This document shows positions 8,686-17,429 of a DNA stretch of 64,000 bases, one piece after another. This DNA comes from Pseudomonas extremorientalis (GTDB lineage: Bacteria > Pseudomonadota > Gammaproteobacteria > Pseudomonadales > Pseudomonadaceae). Location: contig NZ_MDGK01000013.1 in NCBI RefSeq assembly GCF_001870465.1, forward strand, positions 1-64,000, read 5' to 3'. The notes below the pieces were generated by a model that was given only the letters and a program-made list of their open reading frames with translations, was not told the origin of the DNA and searched no databases. Positions within the stretch are counted from its first letter, which is position 1; each line of letters opens with the position of its first letter. Position numbers and translations under genes: made by a program.

Positions 8686-9291
8686 ATGAGCACCATTCGC
8701 GAGCGCAACAAAGAAAAGATCCTGCGGGCGGCGAGCGAGGAGTTCGCCGACAAGGGCTTCGCCGCGACCAAAACCAGCGACATCGCCGCCAAGGCCGGGC
8801 TGCCCAAGCCCAACGTCTACTACTACTTCAAGTCCAAGGACAACCTCTACCGCGAGGTGCTCGAAAGCATCATCGAGCCGATCCTGGCCGCCTCCACGCC
8901 GTTCAATCCGCAGGGCGACCCCAAGGAAGTCTTGAGCAACTACATCCGCTCGAAAATCCGCATTTCCCGTGACCTGCCGTTTGCCTCCAAGGTGTTCGCC
9001 AGCGAAATCATGCACGGCGCGCCGCACCTGAGCGCTGATCAGGTCGAGCAGTTGAACGCCCAGGCCAAGCACAACATTACATGCATCCAGGATTGGGTGG
9101 ATCGTGGCCTGATCGCGGCGATTGACCCCAATCACTTGATGTTCAGCATCTGGGCGGCCACACAGACCTACGCGGATTTCGACTGGCAGATCTCGGCAGT
9201 GACCGGCAAGGCCAAGTTGGATGAAGCGGATTACGAGGCGGCGGCGCAGACCATTATCCGGTTGGTGCTCAAGGGCTGTGAGCCGGACTGA
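8686..9291 (+). CDS. TetR/AcrR-family regulator, RutR-like
   Basis: About 201 residues from the ATG at 8686 (MSTIRERNKEK); an upstream ATG at 8647 would add 13 residues. The N-terminal helix-turn-helix reads ILRAASEEFADKGFAATKTSDIAAKAGLPKPNVYYYFKSKDNLY. The C-terminal half resembles the RutR/YcdC ligand domain, which in relatives senses pyrimidines. In other pseudomonads a regulator of this type sits beside the gcl cluster, so control of the neighbouring glyoxylate genes or of a nearby pathway is possible. The ligand is unknown. Confidence 0.85.
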   Translation: MSTIRERNKEKILRAASEEFADKGFAATKTSDIAAKAGLPKPNVYYYFKSKDNLYREVLESIIEPILAASTPFNPQGDPKEVLSNYIRSKIRISRDLPFASKVFASEIMHGAPHLSADQVEQLNAQAKHNITCIQDWVDRGLIAAIDPNHLMFSIWAATQTYADFDWQISAVTGKAKLDEADYEAAAQTIIRLVLKGCEPD

Positions 9292-9335
9292 CACACCGTG
9301 GTGTGTGTGCCAATCGGGGGCAAGTCAACACAAAA

Positions 9336-9776
9336 TCAAGCTGACACCCCGGCATCCGCCATCAACCCCACCCCCTCGATCGCCGTGATCGCACACTGCT
9401 CATCAATATCCGACGTATCCCCGCTGATCCCGATCGCGCCCAGCACCACACCTTCCTGACTTCGAATCAACACCCCACCCGGCGCTGGCACCACACTGCC
9501 CTGCCCCAGGCTGTTCAATGCGGCGATAAAGGCCGGGCGTTGCTGCGCGTCCAGTGCCAGCAGGCGTGACCCCTTGCCCAGGGCAATCGCACCCCAGGCC
9601 TTGCCAATGGCGATCTGCGGGCGCAGCAAGCTCGCGCCGTCCTCCCGTTGCAGCACGACCAGATGACCGCCGCTGTCGAGCACCGCGATGGTCAGCGGCG
9701 CAGCAGAAATCGTGCGCCCTGCGGTGAGGGCCTGACTGGCCAGCTGGGTGGCAATTTTCAAGGTTAAAGCGCTCAT
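9336..9776 (-). CDS. GlcG/HbpS-family protein
   Basis: A 146-residue protein of the DUF336 family (GlcG, HbpS). The pattern is clear: LTIAVLDSGGHLVVLQREDGASLLRPQIAIGKAWGA near the start and VLGAIGISGDTSDIDEQCAITAIEG near the end. Members are found in glycolate/glyoxylate loci, and HbpS binds heme, but the role of GlcG-type members is unsettled. AAGGA precedes the ATG at 9776. The gene diverges from gcl across a palindrome-rich region, which points to shared control with the glyoxylate pathway. Confidence 0.85.
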   Translation of the reverse strand: MSALTLKIATQLASQALTAGRTISAAPLTIAVLDSGGHLVVLQREDGASLLRPQIAIGKAWGAIALGKGSRLLALDAQQRPAFIAALNSLGQGSVVPAPGGVLIRSQEGVVLGAIGISGDTSDIDEQCAITAIEGVGLMADAGVSA

Positions 9777-9867
9777 GGTGCCGTCCTTCTTTTGTTATTG
9801 GGAAAGCGGTGCAGGTCTGAATGATCAGATGCTCCATTCAACAAATAGAACACAATGACTTTTATTT

Positions 9868-9877
9868 TTGTATACAA
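9868..9877. promoter_or_regulatory. Palindrome TTGTATACAA, candidate operator 1
   Basis: A perfect 10-bp palindrome in the A/T-rich region between the GlcG-like gene and gcl. The same ten bases recur at 9996-10005. Sites of this shape are typical of GntR-family (FCD) repressors. This is inference from the repeated palindrome only. Confidence 0.6.
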
Positions 9878-9995
9878 TATTTTCACAAAAAGGCTCCATA
9901 CGTCGAAAAAAGCCGTTCAGATGAGCGCAAAGGCCAGTTTATAAAATGCATTGACCTGCGCAGCTCGCCGTGAATACACTTTGTACAGAAACCAC

Positions 9996-10005
9996 TTGTA
10001 TACAA
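9996..10005. promoter_or_regulatory. Palindrome TTGTATACAA, candidate operator 2
   Basis: The second exact copy, 128 bases from the first and 28 bases before the gcl start, where a bound protein would block transcription. A partial match, TTGTACAGAA, lies at 9981-9990. Confidence 0.6.
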
Positions 10006-10032
10006 TTACAAAACGCAAGAGGCACCAAAATC

Positions 10033-11808
10033 ATGAGCAAAATGAGAGCAATCGAAGCCGCCGTCCTTGTCATGCGCCGTGAAGGCGTAGACACCGCCTT
10101 CGGTATCCCAGGCGCCGCGATCAACCCGCTGTATTCGGCCTTGCAGAAGGTGGGTGGCATCGATCACGTCCTTGCTCGCCACGTTGAAGGCGCCTCCCAC
10201 ATGGCCGAGGGCTACACCCGCACCAAGGCCGGCAACATCGGCGTGTGCATCGGCACGTCGGGCCCGGCGGGCACCGACATGGTCACTGGTCTTTACAGCG
10301 CCTCGGCCGATTCCATCCCGATCCTGTGCATCACCGGGCAAGCGCCCCGCGCCCGCATGCATAAGGAAGATTTCCAGGCCGTGGACATCACCAGCATCGT
10401 CAAGCCGGTGACCAAGTGGGCAACCACTGTCCTGGAGCCCGGCCAAGTGCCGTATGCCTTCCAGAAAGCCTTCTATGAAATGCGCTCTGGCCGCCCCGGC
10501 CCGGTGCTGATCGACCTGCCCTTCGACGTGCAGATGGCCGAGATCGAATTCGACATCGACGCCTACCAGCCGCTGCCCCTGGCCAAGCCTTTGGCCACCC
10601 GCGTGCAGGTGGAAAAAGCCCTGGCCCTGCTGGACCAGGCCGAGCGCCCGCTGCTGGTGAGTGGTGGTGGCGTGATCAACGCCGACGCCAGCGAGCTGCT
10701 GGTGGAATTCGCTGAGTTGACCGGCATCCCAGTGATCCCGACCCTGATGGGCTGGGGCACCATCCCTGACGATCATCCGCAGATGGTCGGCATGGTCGGC
10801 CTGCAAACCTCCCACCGCTATGGCAACGCGACGATGCTCAAGTCAGACGTGGTGCTGGGCATCGGTAACCGCTGGGCCAACCGTCACACCGGTTCGGTCG
10901 AGGTGTACACCGAGGGCCGCACCTTCATTCACGTCGACATCGAGCCCACGCAGATTGGCCGCGTCTTCACCCCGGACCTGGGCATCGTCTCCGACGCGGG
11001 CTCCGCCCTGACGATGTTCATTGAAGTGGCCCGCGAGTGGAAAGCTGCCGGCAAACTCAAGGATCGCAGTGCCTGGCTGCACGACTGCCAGCAGCGCAAG
11101 GCCACCCTGCACCGCAAGACGCACTTCGACAACGTACCGGTCAAGCCACAGCGTGTGTATGAAGAAATGAACCAGGTGTTCGGCAAAGACACTTGCTACG
11201 TCAGCACCATCGGCCTGTCGCAGATTGCCGGCGCGCAGTTCCTGCACGTGTACAAGCCACGCCACTGGATCAACTGCGGCCAGGCCGGCCCACTGGGCTG
11301 GACCATCCCCGCCGCCCTCGGTGTGGTCAAGGCCGACCCGAGCCGCAAGGTGGTGGCGCTGTCCGGCGACTACGACTTCCAGTTCATGATCGAAGAACTG
11401 GCCGTGGGCGCGCAGTTCAAGCTGCCGTATATCCACGTGGTGGTGAACAACTCCTACCTGGGCTTGATCCGCCAGGCCCAGCGCGGGTTTGAAATGGACT
11501 ACTGCGTGCAGCTGTCCTTCGACAACCTCAACGCCCCGGAACTCAACGGTTATGGCGTAGACCACGTGGCCGTCGCCGAAGGCCTGGGTTGCAAGGCCCT
11601 GCGCGTGTTCGAGCCAGGCCAGATCGCGCCGGCACTGCGCCGCGCCGAGGCAATGATCGAAGAATTCAAGGTGCCGGTGATCGTTGAGATTATTCTGGAG
11701 CGCGTGACCAATATTTCCATGGGCACCGAGATCAACGCCGTCAATGAATTCGAAGATCTGGCGCTGGTCGGCAATGATGCGCCGACTGCCATTTCCCTGC
11801 TCGATTAA
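10033..11808 (+). CDS. gcl: Glyoxylate carboligase
   Basis: A 591-residue thiamine diphosphate enzyme that joins two glyoxylates to tartronate semialdehyde plus CO2. The start [34 protein letters not shown] is characteristic of Gcl, and the thiamine-diphosphate region [42 protein letters not shown] is intact. The length matches the family. The ATG at 10033 has AAGAGG about 11 bases upstream; the longer open frame from 9970 lacks family sequence and overlaps operator 2. It is the first gene of gcl-hyi-glxR, with hyi starting 10 bases after its stop. Confidence 0.96.
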   Translation: MSKMRAIEAAVLVMRREGVDTAFGIPGAAINPLYSALQKVGGIDHVLARHVEGASHMAEGYTRTKAGNIGVCIGTSGPAGTDMVTGLYSASADSIPILCITGQAPRARMHKEDFQAVDITSIVKPVTKWATTVLEPGQVPYAFQKAFYEMRSGRPGPVLIDLPFDVQMAEIEFDIDAYQPLPLAKPLATRVQVEKALALLDQAERPLLVSGGGVINADASELLVEFAELTGIPVIPTLMGWGTIPDDHPQMVGMVGLQTSHRYGNATMLKSDVVLGIGNRWANRHTGSVEVYTEGRTFIHVDIEPTQIGRVFTPDLGIVSDAGSALTMFIEVAREWKAAGKLKDRSAWLHDCQQRKATLHRKTHFDNVPVKPQRVYEEMNQVFGKDTCYVSTIGLSQIAGAQFLHVYKPRHWINCGQAGPLGWTIPAALGVVKADPSRKVVALSGDYDFQFMIEELAVGAQFKLPYIHVVVNNSYLGLIRQAQRGFEMDYCVQLSFDNLNAPELNGYGVDHVAVAEGLGCKALRVFEPGQIAPALRRAEAMIEEFKVPVIVEIILERVTNISMGTEINAVNEFEDLALVGNDAPTAISLLD

Positions 11809-11818
11809 GGAGAACCCT

Positions 11819-12601
11819 ATGCCGCGTTTCGCCGCCAACCTGTCCATGCTGTTTACCGAACAGGACTTCCTTGCCCGCTTCAAAGCGGCTGCCGATGCCG
11901 GTTTCCAAGGGGTCGAATACCTGTTCCCGTATGAATTCAGTTCCGCTGAAATCAAGGCGCAGCTCGACGCCAACGGCCTGACCCAGGTGCTGTTCAACCT
12001 GCCGGCCGGTGACTGGGCCAAGGGTGAACGCGGCCTGGCGTGTCACCCGGACCGCGTCGAAGAGTTCCGCGCCGGGGTCAAGCTGGCCATCGCCTACGCC
12101 CAGGTGCTGGGCAACACCCAGATCAACTGCCTGGCGGGCATCCGCCCACACGGCGTTGATGACGAAACCCTGGAAAAAACCTTCGTCGCCAACCTCAAGT
12201 ACGCCGCTGAAAAACTGCAAGCGGTGGGCATCAAGCTGGTGATGGAAGCGATCAATACCCGCGACATCCCTGGCTTCTACCTGAACAACACGGCGCAGGC
12301 CCTGTCGATTCGCGAACAGGTCGGCAGCGACAACCTGTTCCTGCAGTACGACATCTACCACATGCAAATCATGGAAGGCGACCTGGCCCGCACCATGGCC
12401 GCGCACCTGGGCGAGATCAACCATATCCAGTTGGCGGACAACCCGGGGCGTAACGAGCCGGGCACCGGTGAGATCAACTACCGCTTCCTGTTCGAGCATC
12501 TGGACCGCATCGGCTACACGGGTTGGGTCGGCTGTGAATACAAGCCGTTGACCACCACCGAAGCGGGTTTGGGTTGGTTGAAGACCCATAACGCCATCTA
12601 A
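11819..12601 (+). CDS. hyi: Hydroxypyruvate isomerase
   Basis: A 260-residue TIM-barrel enzyme (AP endonuclease 2 superfamily) that interconverts hydroxypyruvate and tartronate semialdehyde. The start MPRFAANLSMLFTE follows AAGGAG by six bases. Metal-binding carboxylates and histidines of the family are visible in VMEAINTRDIPGFY, QYDIYHMQIMEGD and HIQLADNPGRNEPGTGEI. It lies 10 bases after gcl and 18 bases before glxR in the same operon. Confidence 0.95.
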   Translation: MPRFAANLSMLFTEQDFLARFKAAADAGFQGVEYLFPYEFSSAEIKAQLDANGLTQVLFNLPAGDWAKGERGLACHPDRVEEFRAGVKLAIAYAQVLGNTQINCLAGIRPHGVDDETLEKTFVANLKYAAEKLQAVGIKLVMEAINTRDIPGFYLNNTAQALSIREQVGSDNLFLQYDIYHMQIMEGDLARTMAAHLGEINHIQLADNPGRNEPGTGEINYRFLFEHLDRIGYTGWVGCEYKPLTTTEAGLGWLKTHNAI

Positions 12602-12619
12602 TAAAAAGAGGATTCTTTC

Positions 12620-13510
12620 ATGGCTAAAATCGGATTCATCGGCACCGGCATCATGGGCCAACCCATGGCCGCGAACCTGCAGAAAGCAGGCCACCAACTG
12701 TTCCTCTCCGAGCACCACGGCAAGGCCCCGCAAGCGCTGATCGACGCTGGCGCCGTGGCCCTGGCCAACCCGCAGCAGGTGGCGCAGGAAGCCGAGTTCA
12801 TCATCGTGATGGTGCCGGATACACCCCAGGTGGATGACGTGCTGTTCCGCAAGGACGGCGTCGCCGCAGGCCTGTCGCCGAACAAGGTGGTGATCGACAT
12901 GAGTTCGATCTCCCCCACTGCCACCAAGGCATTCGCCGCGAAGATCAACGAGACCGGCGCGCAGTACCTGGACGCGCCCGTGTCCGGTGGCGAAGTCGGC
13001 GCCAAGGCCGGCACCCTGAGCATCATGATCGGTGGCGAGCCGCAGACCTTCGAACGCGCACTGCCGCTGTTCCAGGCCATGGGCAAGAACATCACGTTGG
13101 TGGGCGGCAATGGCGATGGCCAGACCGCCAAGGTCGCCAACCAGATCATCGTGGCGCTGAATATCCAGGCGGTGGCCGAAGCATTGTTATTCGCGTCCAG
13201 GAACGGTGCCGACCCGGCCAAGGTGCGTGAAGCCCTGATGGGCGGCTTTGCCTCGTCGAAAATCCTCGAAGTGCATGGCGAACGCATGATCAAGGGCACC
13301 TTTGATCCGGGCTTCCGTATCAACCTGCACCAGAAAGACCTCAACCTGGCACTGGCCGGGGCCAAGGAGCTGGGCATCAACCTGCCGAACACCGCCGGTA
13401 CGCAACAGGTGTTCAGCACTTGCGCCGCGATTGGCGGCGGCAACTGGGACCATTCGGCGCTGATCAAGGGCCTGGAGCATATGGCGAACTTCTCGATTCG
13501 CGATAAATAA
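12620..13510 (+). CDS. glxR: Tartronate semialdehyde reductase
   Basis: A 296-residue beta-hydroxyacid dehydrogenase that reduces tartronate semialdehyde to D-glycerate with NAD(P)H. The nucleotide fold IGFIGTGIMGQPMAANL opens the protein, the substrate loop DAPVSGGEVGAKAGTLSIM is present, and the catalytic Lys lies in KVANQIIV. GAGG precedes the ATG. The operon with gcl and hyi and the family signature agree. A long inverted repeat follows its stop codon. Confidence 0.95.
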   Translation: MAKIGFIGTGIMGQPMAANLQKAGHQLFLSEHHGKAPQALIDAGAVALANPQQVAQEAEFIIVMVPDTPQVDDVLFRKDGVAAGLSPNKVVIDMSSISPTATKAFAAKINETGAQYLDAPVSGGEVGAKAGTLSIMIGGEPQTFERALPLFQAMGKNITLVGGNGDGQTAKVANQIIVALNIQAVAEALLFASRNGADPAKVREALMGGFASSKILEVHGERMIKGTFDPGFRINLHQKDLNLALAGAKELGINLPNTAGTQQVFSTCAAIGGGNWDHSALIKGLEHMANFSIRDK

Positions 13511-13527
13511 CCCCTGATGAGCTGCAG

Positions 13528-13658
13528 TCAAATGTGGGAGGGGCGGTGCGACGATTCGACTTGCCCCCGATAGCGGTGTATCAACCGACAAAAATGTTGA
13601 ATGAAAGCATGCCATCGGGGGCAAGTCGAATCGTCGCACCGCCCCTCCCACCATTTGA
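13528..13658. repeat. REP pair forming a 44-bp inverted repeat
   Basis: The left arm 13528-13571 and right arm 13614-13658 are near-perfect reverse complements (one extra C in the right arm), with about 42 bases between. Each arm is a REP variant in which CGAATCGTCGCACCG is inserted between the GGGGGCAAGT core and the CCCTCCCAC tail. The fold would be very stable and separates glxR from ttuD in the RNA. Confidence 0.88.
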
Positions 13659-13718
13659 CCCCATTCCAAGCCTGAAATTGACGCACCTCTAATAACAAAA
13701 ATCCCCGGGAGCCCGCTT

Positions 13719-14999
13719 ATGTCGGTCGATCCGCAACACCTGCTTCGCGCGCTGTTTGCCACAGCCATCGACGCCGCCCACCCCCGGCAAGTCCTTGAAC
13801 CCTGCCTGCCCGCCGACCGCAGCGGCCGTGTGATCGTGATCGGCGCCGGCAAGGCGGCCGCCGCCATGGCGCTGGTCGTGGAGAACTGCTGGCAGGGCGA
13901 CGTCAGCGGCCTGGTGGTCACCCGTTACGGCCACGGCGCACCCTGCAAAAAAATCGAAGTGGTCGAAGCCGCGCACCCGGTGCCCGATGCGGCGGGCCTC
14001 GCGGTGGCCAAGCGCGTTCTGGCATTGATCGGTAACCTCGGTGAAGACGACCGCGTGATCTTCCTGCTGTCCGGTGGCGGTTCCGCCTTGCTGGCACTGC
14101 CCGCCGAAGGCATCACCCTGGCCGACAAACAGGCCATCAACAAAGCCCTGCTCAAATCCGGCGCGACCATCGGCGAGATGAATTGCGTGCGCAAGCACCT
14201 CTCCGCAATCAAGGGCGGCCGCCTGGCGAAAGCCGCATGGCCGGCGACGGTCTACACCTATGCGATTTCCGACGTACCCGGTGATCAGGCCACGGTGATT
14301 GCCTCCGGGCCCACGGTGGGCGACCCGAGCACCTCGCAACAGGCCCTGGCGATCCTCAAGCGCTACCACATCGACGTTCCCGCCTCGGTGCGCAATTGGT
14401 TGCAAGATCCGGCCTCGGAAACCGTCAAGCCCGGCGACCCGGTGCTCTCGCGCAGCCACTTCCAATTGGTCGCCCGCCCGCAGCAATCTCTCGAAGCCGT
14501 GGCGGTGAAAGTGCGCCAGGCCGGGTTCAGCCCATTGATCCTCGGCGACCTGGAAGGCGAAGCGCGGGACGTGGCCAAGGTACACGCCGGCATTGCCCGG
14601 CAAATCGTGCAACACGGCCAGCCGCTGGCGGCGCCATGCGTGATCCTCTCCGGTGGCGAAACCACCGTCACCGTGCGCGGCACTGGCCGTGGCGGGCGCA
14701 ACGCAGAGTTCCTGCTGAGCCTCACCGATAGCCTCAAGGGCCTGCCCGGCGTATACGCCCTGGCCGGTGACACCGACGGTATCGACGGCTCGGAAGACAA
14801 CGCCGGCGCCATCATGACCCCCTGCAGTTACCGCCGCGCCGAAGCACTCGGCCTGTCGGCCAGCGACGAGTTGGACAACAACAACGGCTACGGCTATTTC
14901 GCCGCCCTCGACGGGTTGATCGTCACCGAGCCGACGCGCACCAACGTCAACGACTTCCGCGCCATCCTGATCCTTGAGGCTGCCCAACATGACGCCTGA
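13719..14999 (+). CDS. ttuD: Glycerate 2-kinase (MOFRL/TtuD family)
   Basis: A 426-residue class II glycerate kinase that phosphorylates D-glycerate to 2-phosphoglycerate; the family was long annotated as hydroxypyruvate reductase. Visible features are VIVIGAGKAAAAMA near residue 40, LSGGGSALLALPAEG, CVRKHLSAIKGGRLA, the glycine-rich VTVRGTGRGGRNAEFLL and the closing TNVNDFRAIL of the MOFRL motif. GGGAG precedes the ATG. The gene overlaps pykF by 11 bases, linking glycerate phosphorylation directly to the next glycolytic step. Confidence 0.93.
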   Translation: MSVDPQHLLRALFATAIDAAHPRQVLEPCLPADRSGRVIVIGAGKAAAAMALVVENCWQGDVSGLVVTRYGHGAPCKKIEVVEAAHPVPDAAGLAVAKRVLALIGNLGEDDRVIFLLSGGGSALLALPAEGITLADKQAINKALLKSGATIGEMNCVRKHLSAIKGGRLAKAAWPATVYTYAISDVPGDQATVIASGPTVGDPSTSQQALAILKRYHIDVPASVRNWLQDPASETVKPGDPVLSRSHFQLVARPQQSLEAVAVKVRQAGFSPLILGDLEGEARDVAKVHAGIARQIVQHGQPLAAPCVILSGGETTVTVRGTGRGGRNAEFLLSLTDSLKGLPGVYALAGDTDGIDGSEDNAGAIMTPCSYRRAEALGLSASDELDNNNGYGYFAALDGLIVTEPTRTNVNDFRAILILEAAQHDA

Positions 15000-16404
15000 C
15001 AAGAAGGTCAAAATCCTCGCCACCCTGGGCCCGGCCACCGACGGTATCGATGACATCCGCGAACTGGTGGAAGCCGGGGTGAATATCTTCCGGCTCAATT
15101 TCAGCCACGGCGATCATGCCGACCACGCCCAGCGCTACCAATGGATCCGCCAGGTCGAGCGCCAGCTGAATTACCCGTTGGGCATCCTCATGGATTTACA
15201 GGGGCCGAAGCTGCGCGTCGGGCGTTTTGCCGAGGGCAAAGTGCAACTGGTGCGCGGCCAGGCCCTGCGCCTTGACCTGGATCCGACGCCGGGCGACCAG
15301 CGCCGGGTCAACCTGCCCCACCCGGAAATCATCGCGGCGCTGGAGCCGGGCATGGACCTGCTGCTGGATGACGGCAAGCTGCGTCTGCGGGTCATCACCA
15401 AACAGACTGACGCCATCGACACCACCGTGCTCAATGGCGGCGAACTGTCGGACCGCAAAGGCGTGAACGTCCCACAAGCCCTGTTGGAACTCAGCCCTCT
15501 GACCGCCAAGGATCGGCGCGACCTGAGCTTCGGCCTGGAACTGGGCGTGGACTGGGTGGCGCTGTCGTTTGTGCAGCGCCCGGAGGATATCCGCGAAGCC
15601 CGCGAGCTGATCGGCGACAAGGCCTTCCTGATGGCCAAGATCGAAAAGCCCTCGGCCGTGCTGCGCCTGCGGGAAATCGCCGAACTGAGCGACGCCATCA
15701 TGGTGGCCCGGGGCGACCTGGGCGTGGAAGTGCCGGCCGAGAGCGTGCCGCAGATCCAGAAAGACATCATCCGTACCTGCCGCCAACTGGGCAAACCGGT
15801 GGTGGTGGCCACGCAGATGCTGGAGTCGATGCGCTTCTCGCCGGCGCCGACCCGTGCCGAAGTCACCGATGTCGCCAACGCCGTGGCCGAAGGCGCGGAC
15901 GCGGTGATGCTGTCGGCGGAAACGGCGTCCGGCGAGTACCCGCGGGAAGCCGTGCAGATGATGAGCAAGATCATCCGTCAGGTGGAAAACGGACCGGACT
16001 ACCAGACCCAGCTCGACGTCAACCGGCCCAAGGCGGATGCCACGGTGTCGGACGCCATCAGCTGTGCGATCCGCCGCATCAGCAGCATCCTGCCGGTGGC
16101 GGTGCTGGTGAACTACAGCGAGTCGGGCAGTTCCAGCCTGCGCGCGGCCAGGGAGCGGCCAGTGGCGCCGATCCTCAACCTTACGCCGAACCTGTCCACG
16201 GCGCGGCGCTTGAGCGTGGCGTGGGGCGTGCACTCGGTGGTCAATGACCGCCTGCGCCAAGTGGATGAGGTGTGCTCCACAGCACTGGAGATAGCCCAGG
16301 CACAGGGCATGGCGGAGCGTGGGGATACGTTGGTGATTACGGCGGGGGTGCCGTTCGGGCAGCCGGGGTCGACCAATTCGCTGCGTATCGAGACGTTGAT
16401 TTAG
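14989..16404 (+). CDS. pykF: Pyruvate kinase
   Basis: A 471-residue pyruvate kinase converting phosphoenolpyruvate and ADP to pyruvate and ATP. The opening KVKILATLGPATD, LNFSHG, the active-site segment FLMAKIEKPSAV, MVARGDLGVEVP and VVVATQMLESM are all present, followed by the C-terminal domain ending FGQPGSTNSLRIETL. The ATG at 14989 lies inside the end of ttuD, so the two are translationally coupled. Its place at the end of a glyoxylate/glycerate cluster suggests an isoenzyme serving growth on C2 compounds. A REP pair follows. Confidence 0.95.
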   Translation: MTPDKKVKILATLGPATDGIDDIRELVEAGVNIFRLNFSHGDHADHAQRYQWIRQVERQLNYPLGILMDLQGPKLRVGRFAEGKVQLVRGQALRLDLDPTPGDQRRVNLPHPEIIAALEPGMDLLLDDGKLRLRVITKQTDAIDTTVLNGGELSDRKGVNVPQALLELSPLTAKDRRDLSFGLELGVDWVALSFVQRPEDIREARELIGDKAFLMAKIEKPSAVLRLREIAELSDAIMVARGDLGVEVPAESVPQIQKDIIRTCRQLGKPVVVATQMLESMRFSPAPTRAEVTDVANAVAEGADAVMLSAETASGEYPREAVQMMSKIIRQVENGPDYQTQLDVNRPKADATVSDAISCAIRRISSILPVAVLVNYSESGSSSLRAARERPVAPILNLTPNLSTARRLSVAWGVHSVVNDRLRQVDEVCSTALEIAQAQGMAERGDTLVITAGVPFGQPGSTNSLRIETLI

Positions 16405-16420
16405 CGTCTGTAAGGGCCTC

Positions 16421-16492
16421 ATCGGGGGCAAGCCCCTCCCACATTTGAATCTGTGAACCCAATCAAGTGTGGGAGGGAGCTTGCCCCCGATG
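16421..16492. repeat. REP pair (inverted)
   Basis: REP units at 16421-16445 and, inverted, 16467-16492, separated by about 21 bases, between pykF and the urea transporter gene. Confidence 0.88.
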
Positions 16493-16522
16493 GGAACAAC
16501 TCGGTCCCACTGATTAATCACC

Positions 16523-17398
16523 ATGCACAACCCATCCTGCCCCGACTGGGCCGAAGCGCTGCTCAACGGCTTCAGCCAGATTTTCCTGCAGCGCCAGCCG
16601 CTGTGCGGCCTGCTGTGCCTGCTGGCGATCCTGATCGGCGCCCCGGCCTTGTTCGGCGGGGCGCTGCTGGGTGGCGTGGCGGGGTTGCTCACGGCCCAGC
16701 GTCGCGGTTATCCCAAGGCCGAACGCCAGGCCGGCCTTTACAGCTACAACGGCGTGCTGCTGGGTTTATTGATCAGCCAGCACTTTGCCTGGTCGGCGTT
16801 GTTGCCGCCGCTGATCCTGGCATGCGGCGGACTGGCGGCGATGTTGACACGGCAATGGTTGAAACATGCCGACCAGCCCAATGACTTGCCCGCTTACACG
16901 GCGCCTTTTGTCGGCCTGGGCTGGTTGTTGCTGGGCACGGTGCCGCAGAACACGTTTGCCCTGGGCGAACCCGACACCTTGGCTATCCTCACGGCGCCTT
17001 TTACCGGGCTTGCGCAGATCATGCTGCTGGACCAGCCGATGGCGGGCGCGCTGATTGCACTGGGTCTGTGGCTGGCCAACCGCCGCGCCGCTGGATGGGC
17101 GCTGATCGGTGCCAGCGTCGGTGTGCTGCTTGCGCTGTGGCTGGACGAACCTGCGGGCGCCCTCCTCGGCCTGCACAGCTACAACCCGGCATTGGCGGCC
17201 ATGGCATTGAGCCAGATGCGTCGCCAACCCTGGTTGCCGCTGCTCGGCATCCTGCTGGCGATCCTCCTCACACCGGGCTTTGCGGCCCTGCACCTGCCCG
17301 CGTTGACCGCGCCATTCATACTCGCCTGCTGGCTGGTACGCGCAGGTGTTCGAGTGCTTCAGAAACCCCGCATGGACAGCCCCTTCGAATCCCCCTAG
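16523..17398 (+). CDS. Urea transporter (UT family)
   Basis: A 291-residue membrane protein of the urea transporter family, predicted to form a channel-like path for urea in the inner membrane. The family's internal two-fold repeat is visible as LYSYNGVLLGLL (about residue 73) and LHSYNPALAAMAL (about residue 218), each followed by hydrophobic helices. The ATG at 16523 comes without a strong ribosome site. No urease gene is nearby. The K+ channel gene starts 31 bases downstream on the same strand, so the two may share a transcript. Confidence 0.85.
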   Translation: MHNPSCPDWAEALLNGFSQIFLQRQPLCGLLCLLAILIGAPALFGGALLGGVAGLLTAQRRGYPKAERQAGLYSYNGVLLGLLISQHFAWSALLPPLILACGGLAAMLTRQWLKHADQPNDLPAYTAPFVGLGWLLLGTVPQNTFALGEPDTLAILTAPFTGLAQIMLLDQPMAGALIALGLWLANRRAAGWALIGASVGVLLALWLDEPAGALLGLHSYNPALAAMALSQMRRQPWLPLLGILLAILLTPGFAALHLPALTAPFILACWLVRAGVRVLQKPRMDSPFESP

Positions 17399-17429
17399 GC
17401 TTGCTCGATATTCGATTCAGGCGGGCTTT

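Noticed and set aside
9313..9326. REP fragment ATCGGGGGCAAG after the TetR gene
   Set aside because: Only half of the REP is present with no tail or partner, so it is too short to list as an element.
10843..12021. 392-codon minus-strand frame opposite gcl and hyi
   Set aside because: Antisense shadow; both plus-strand genes have strong family motifs and ribosome sites.
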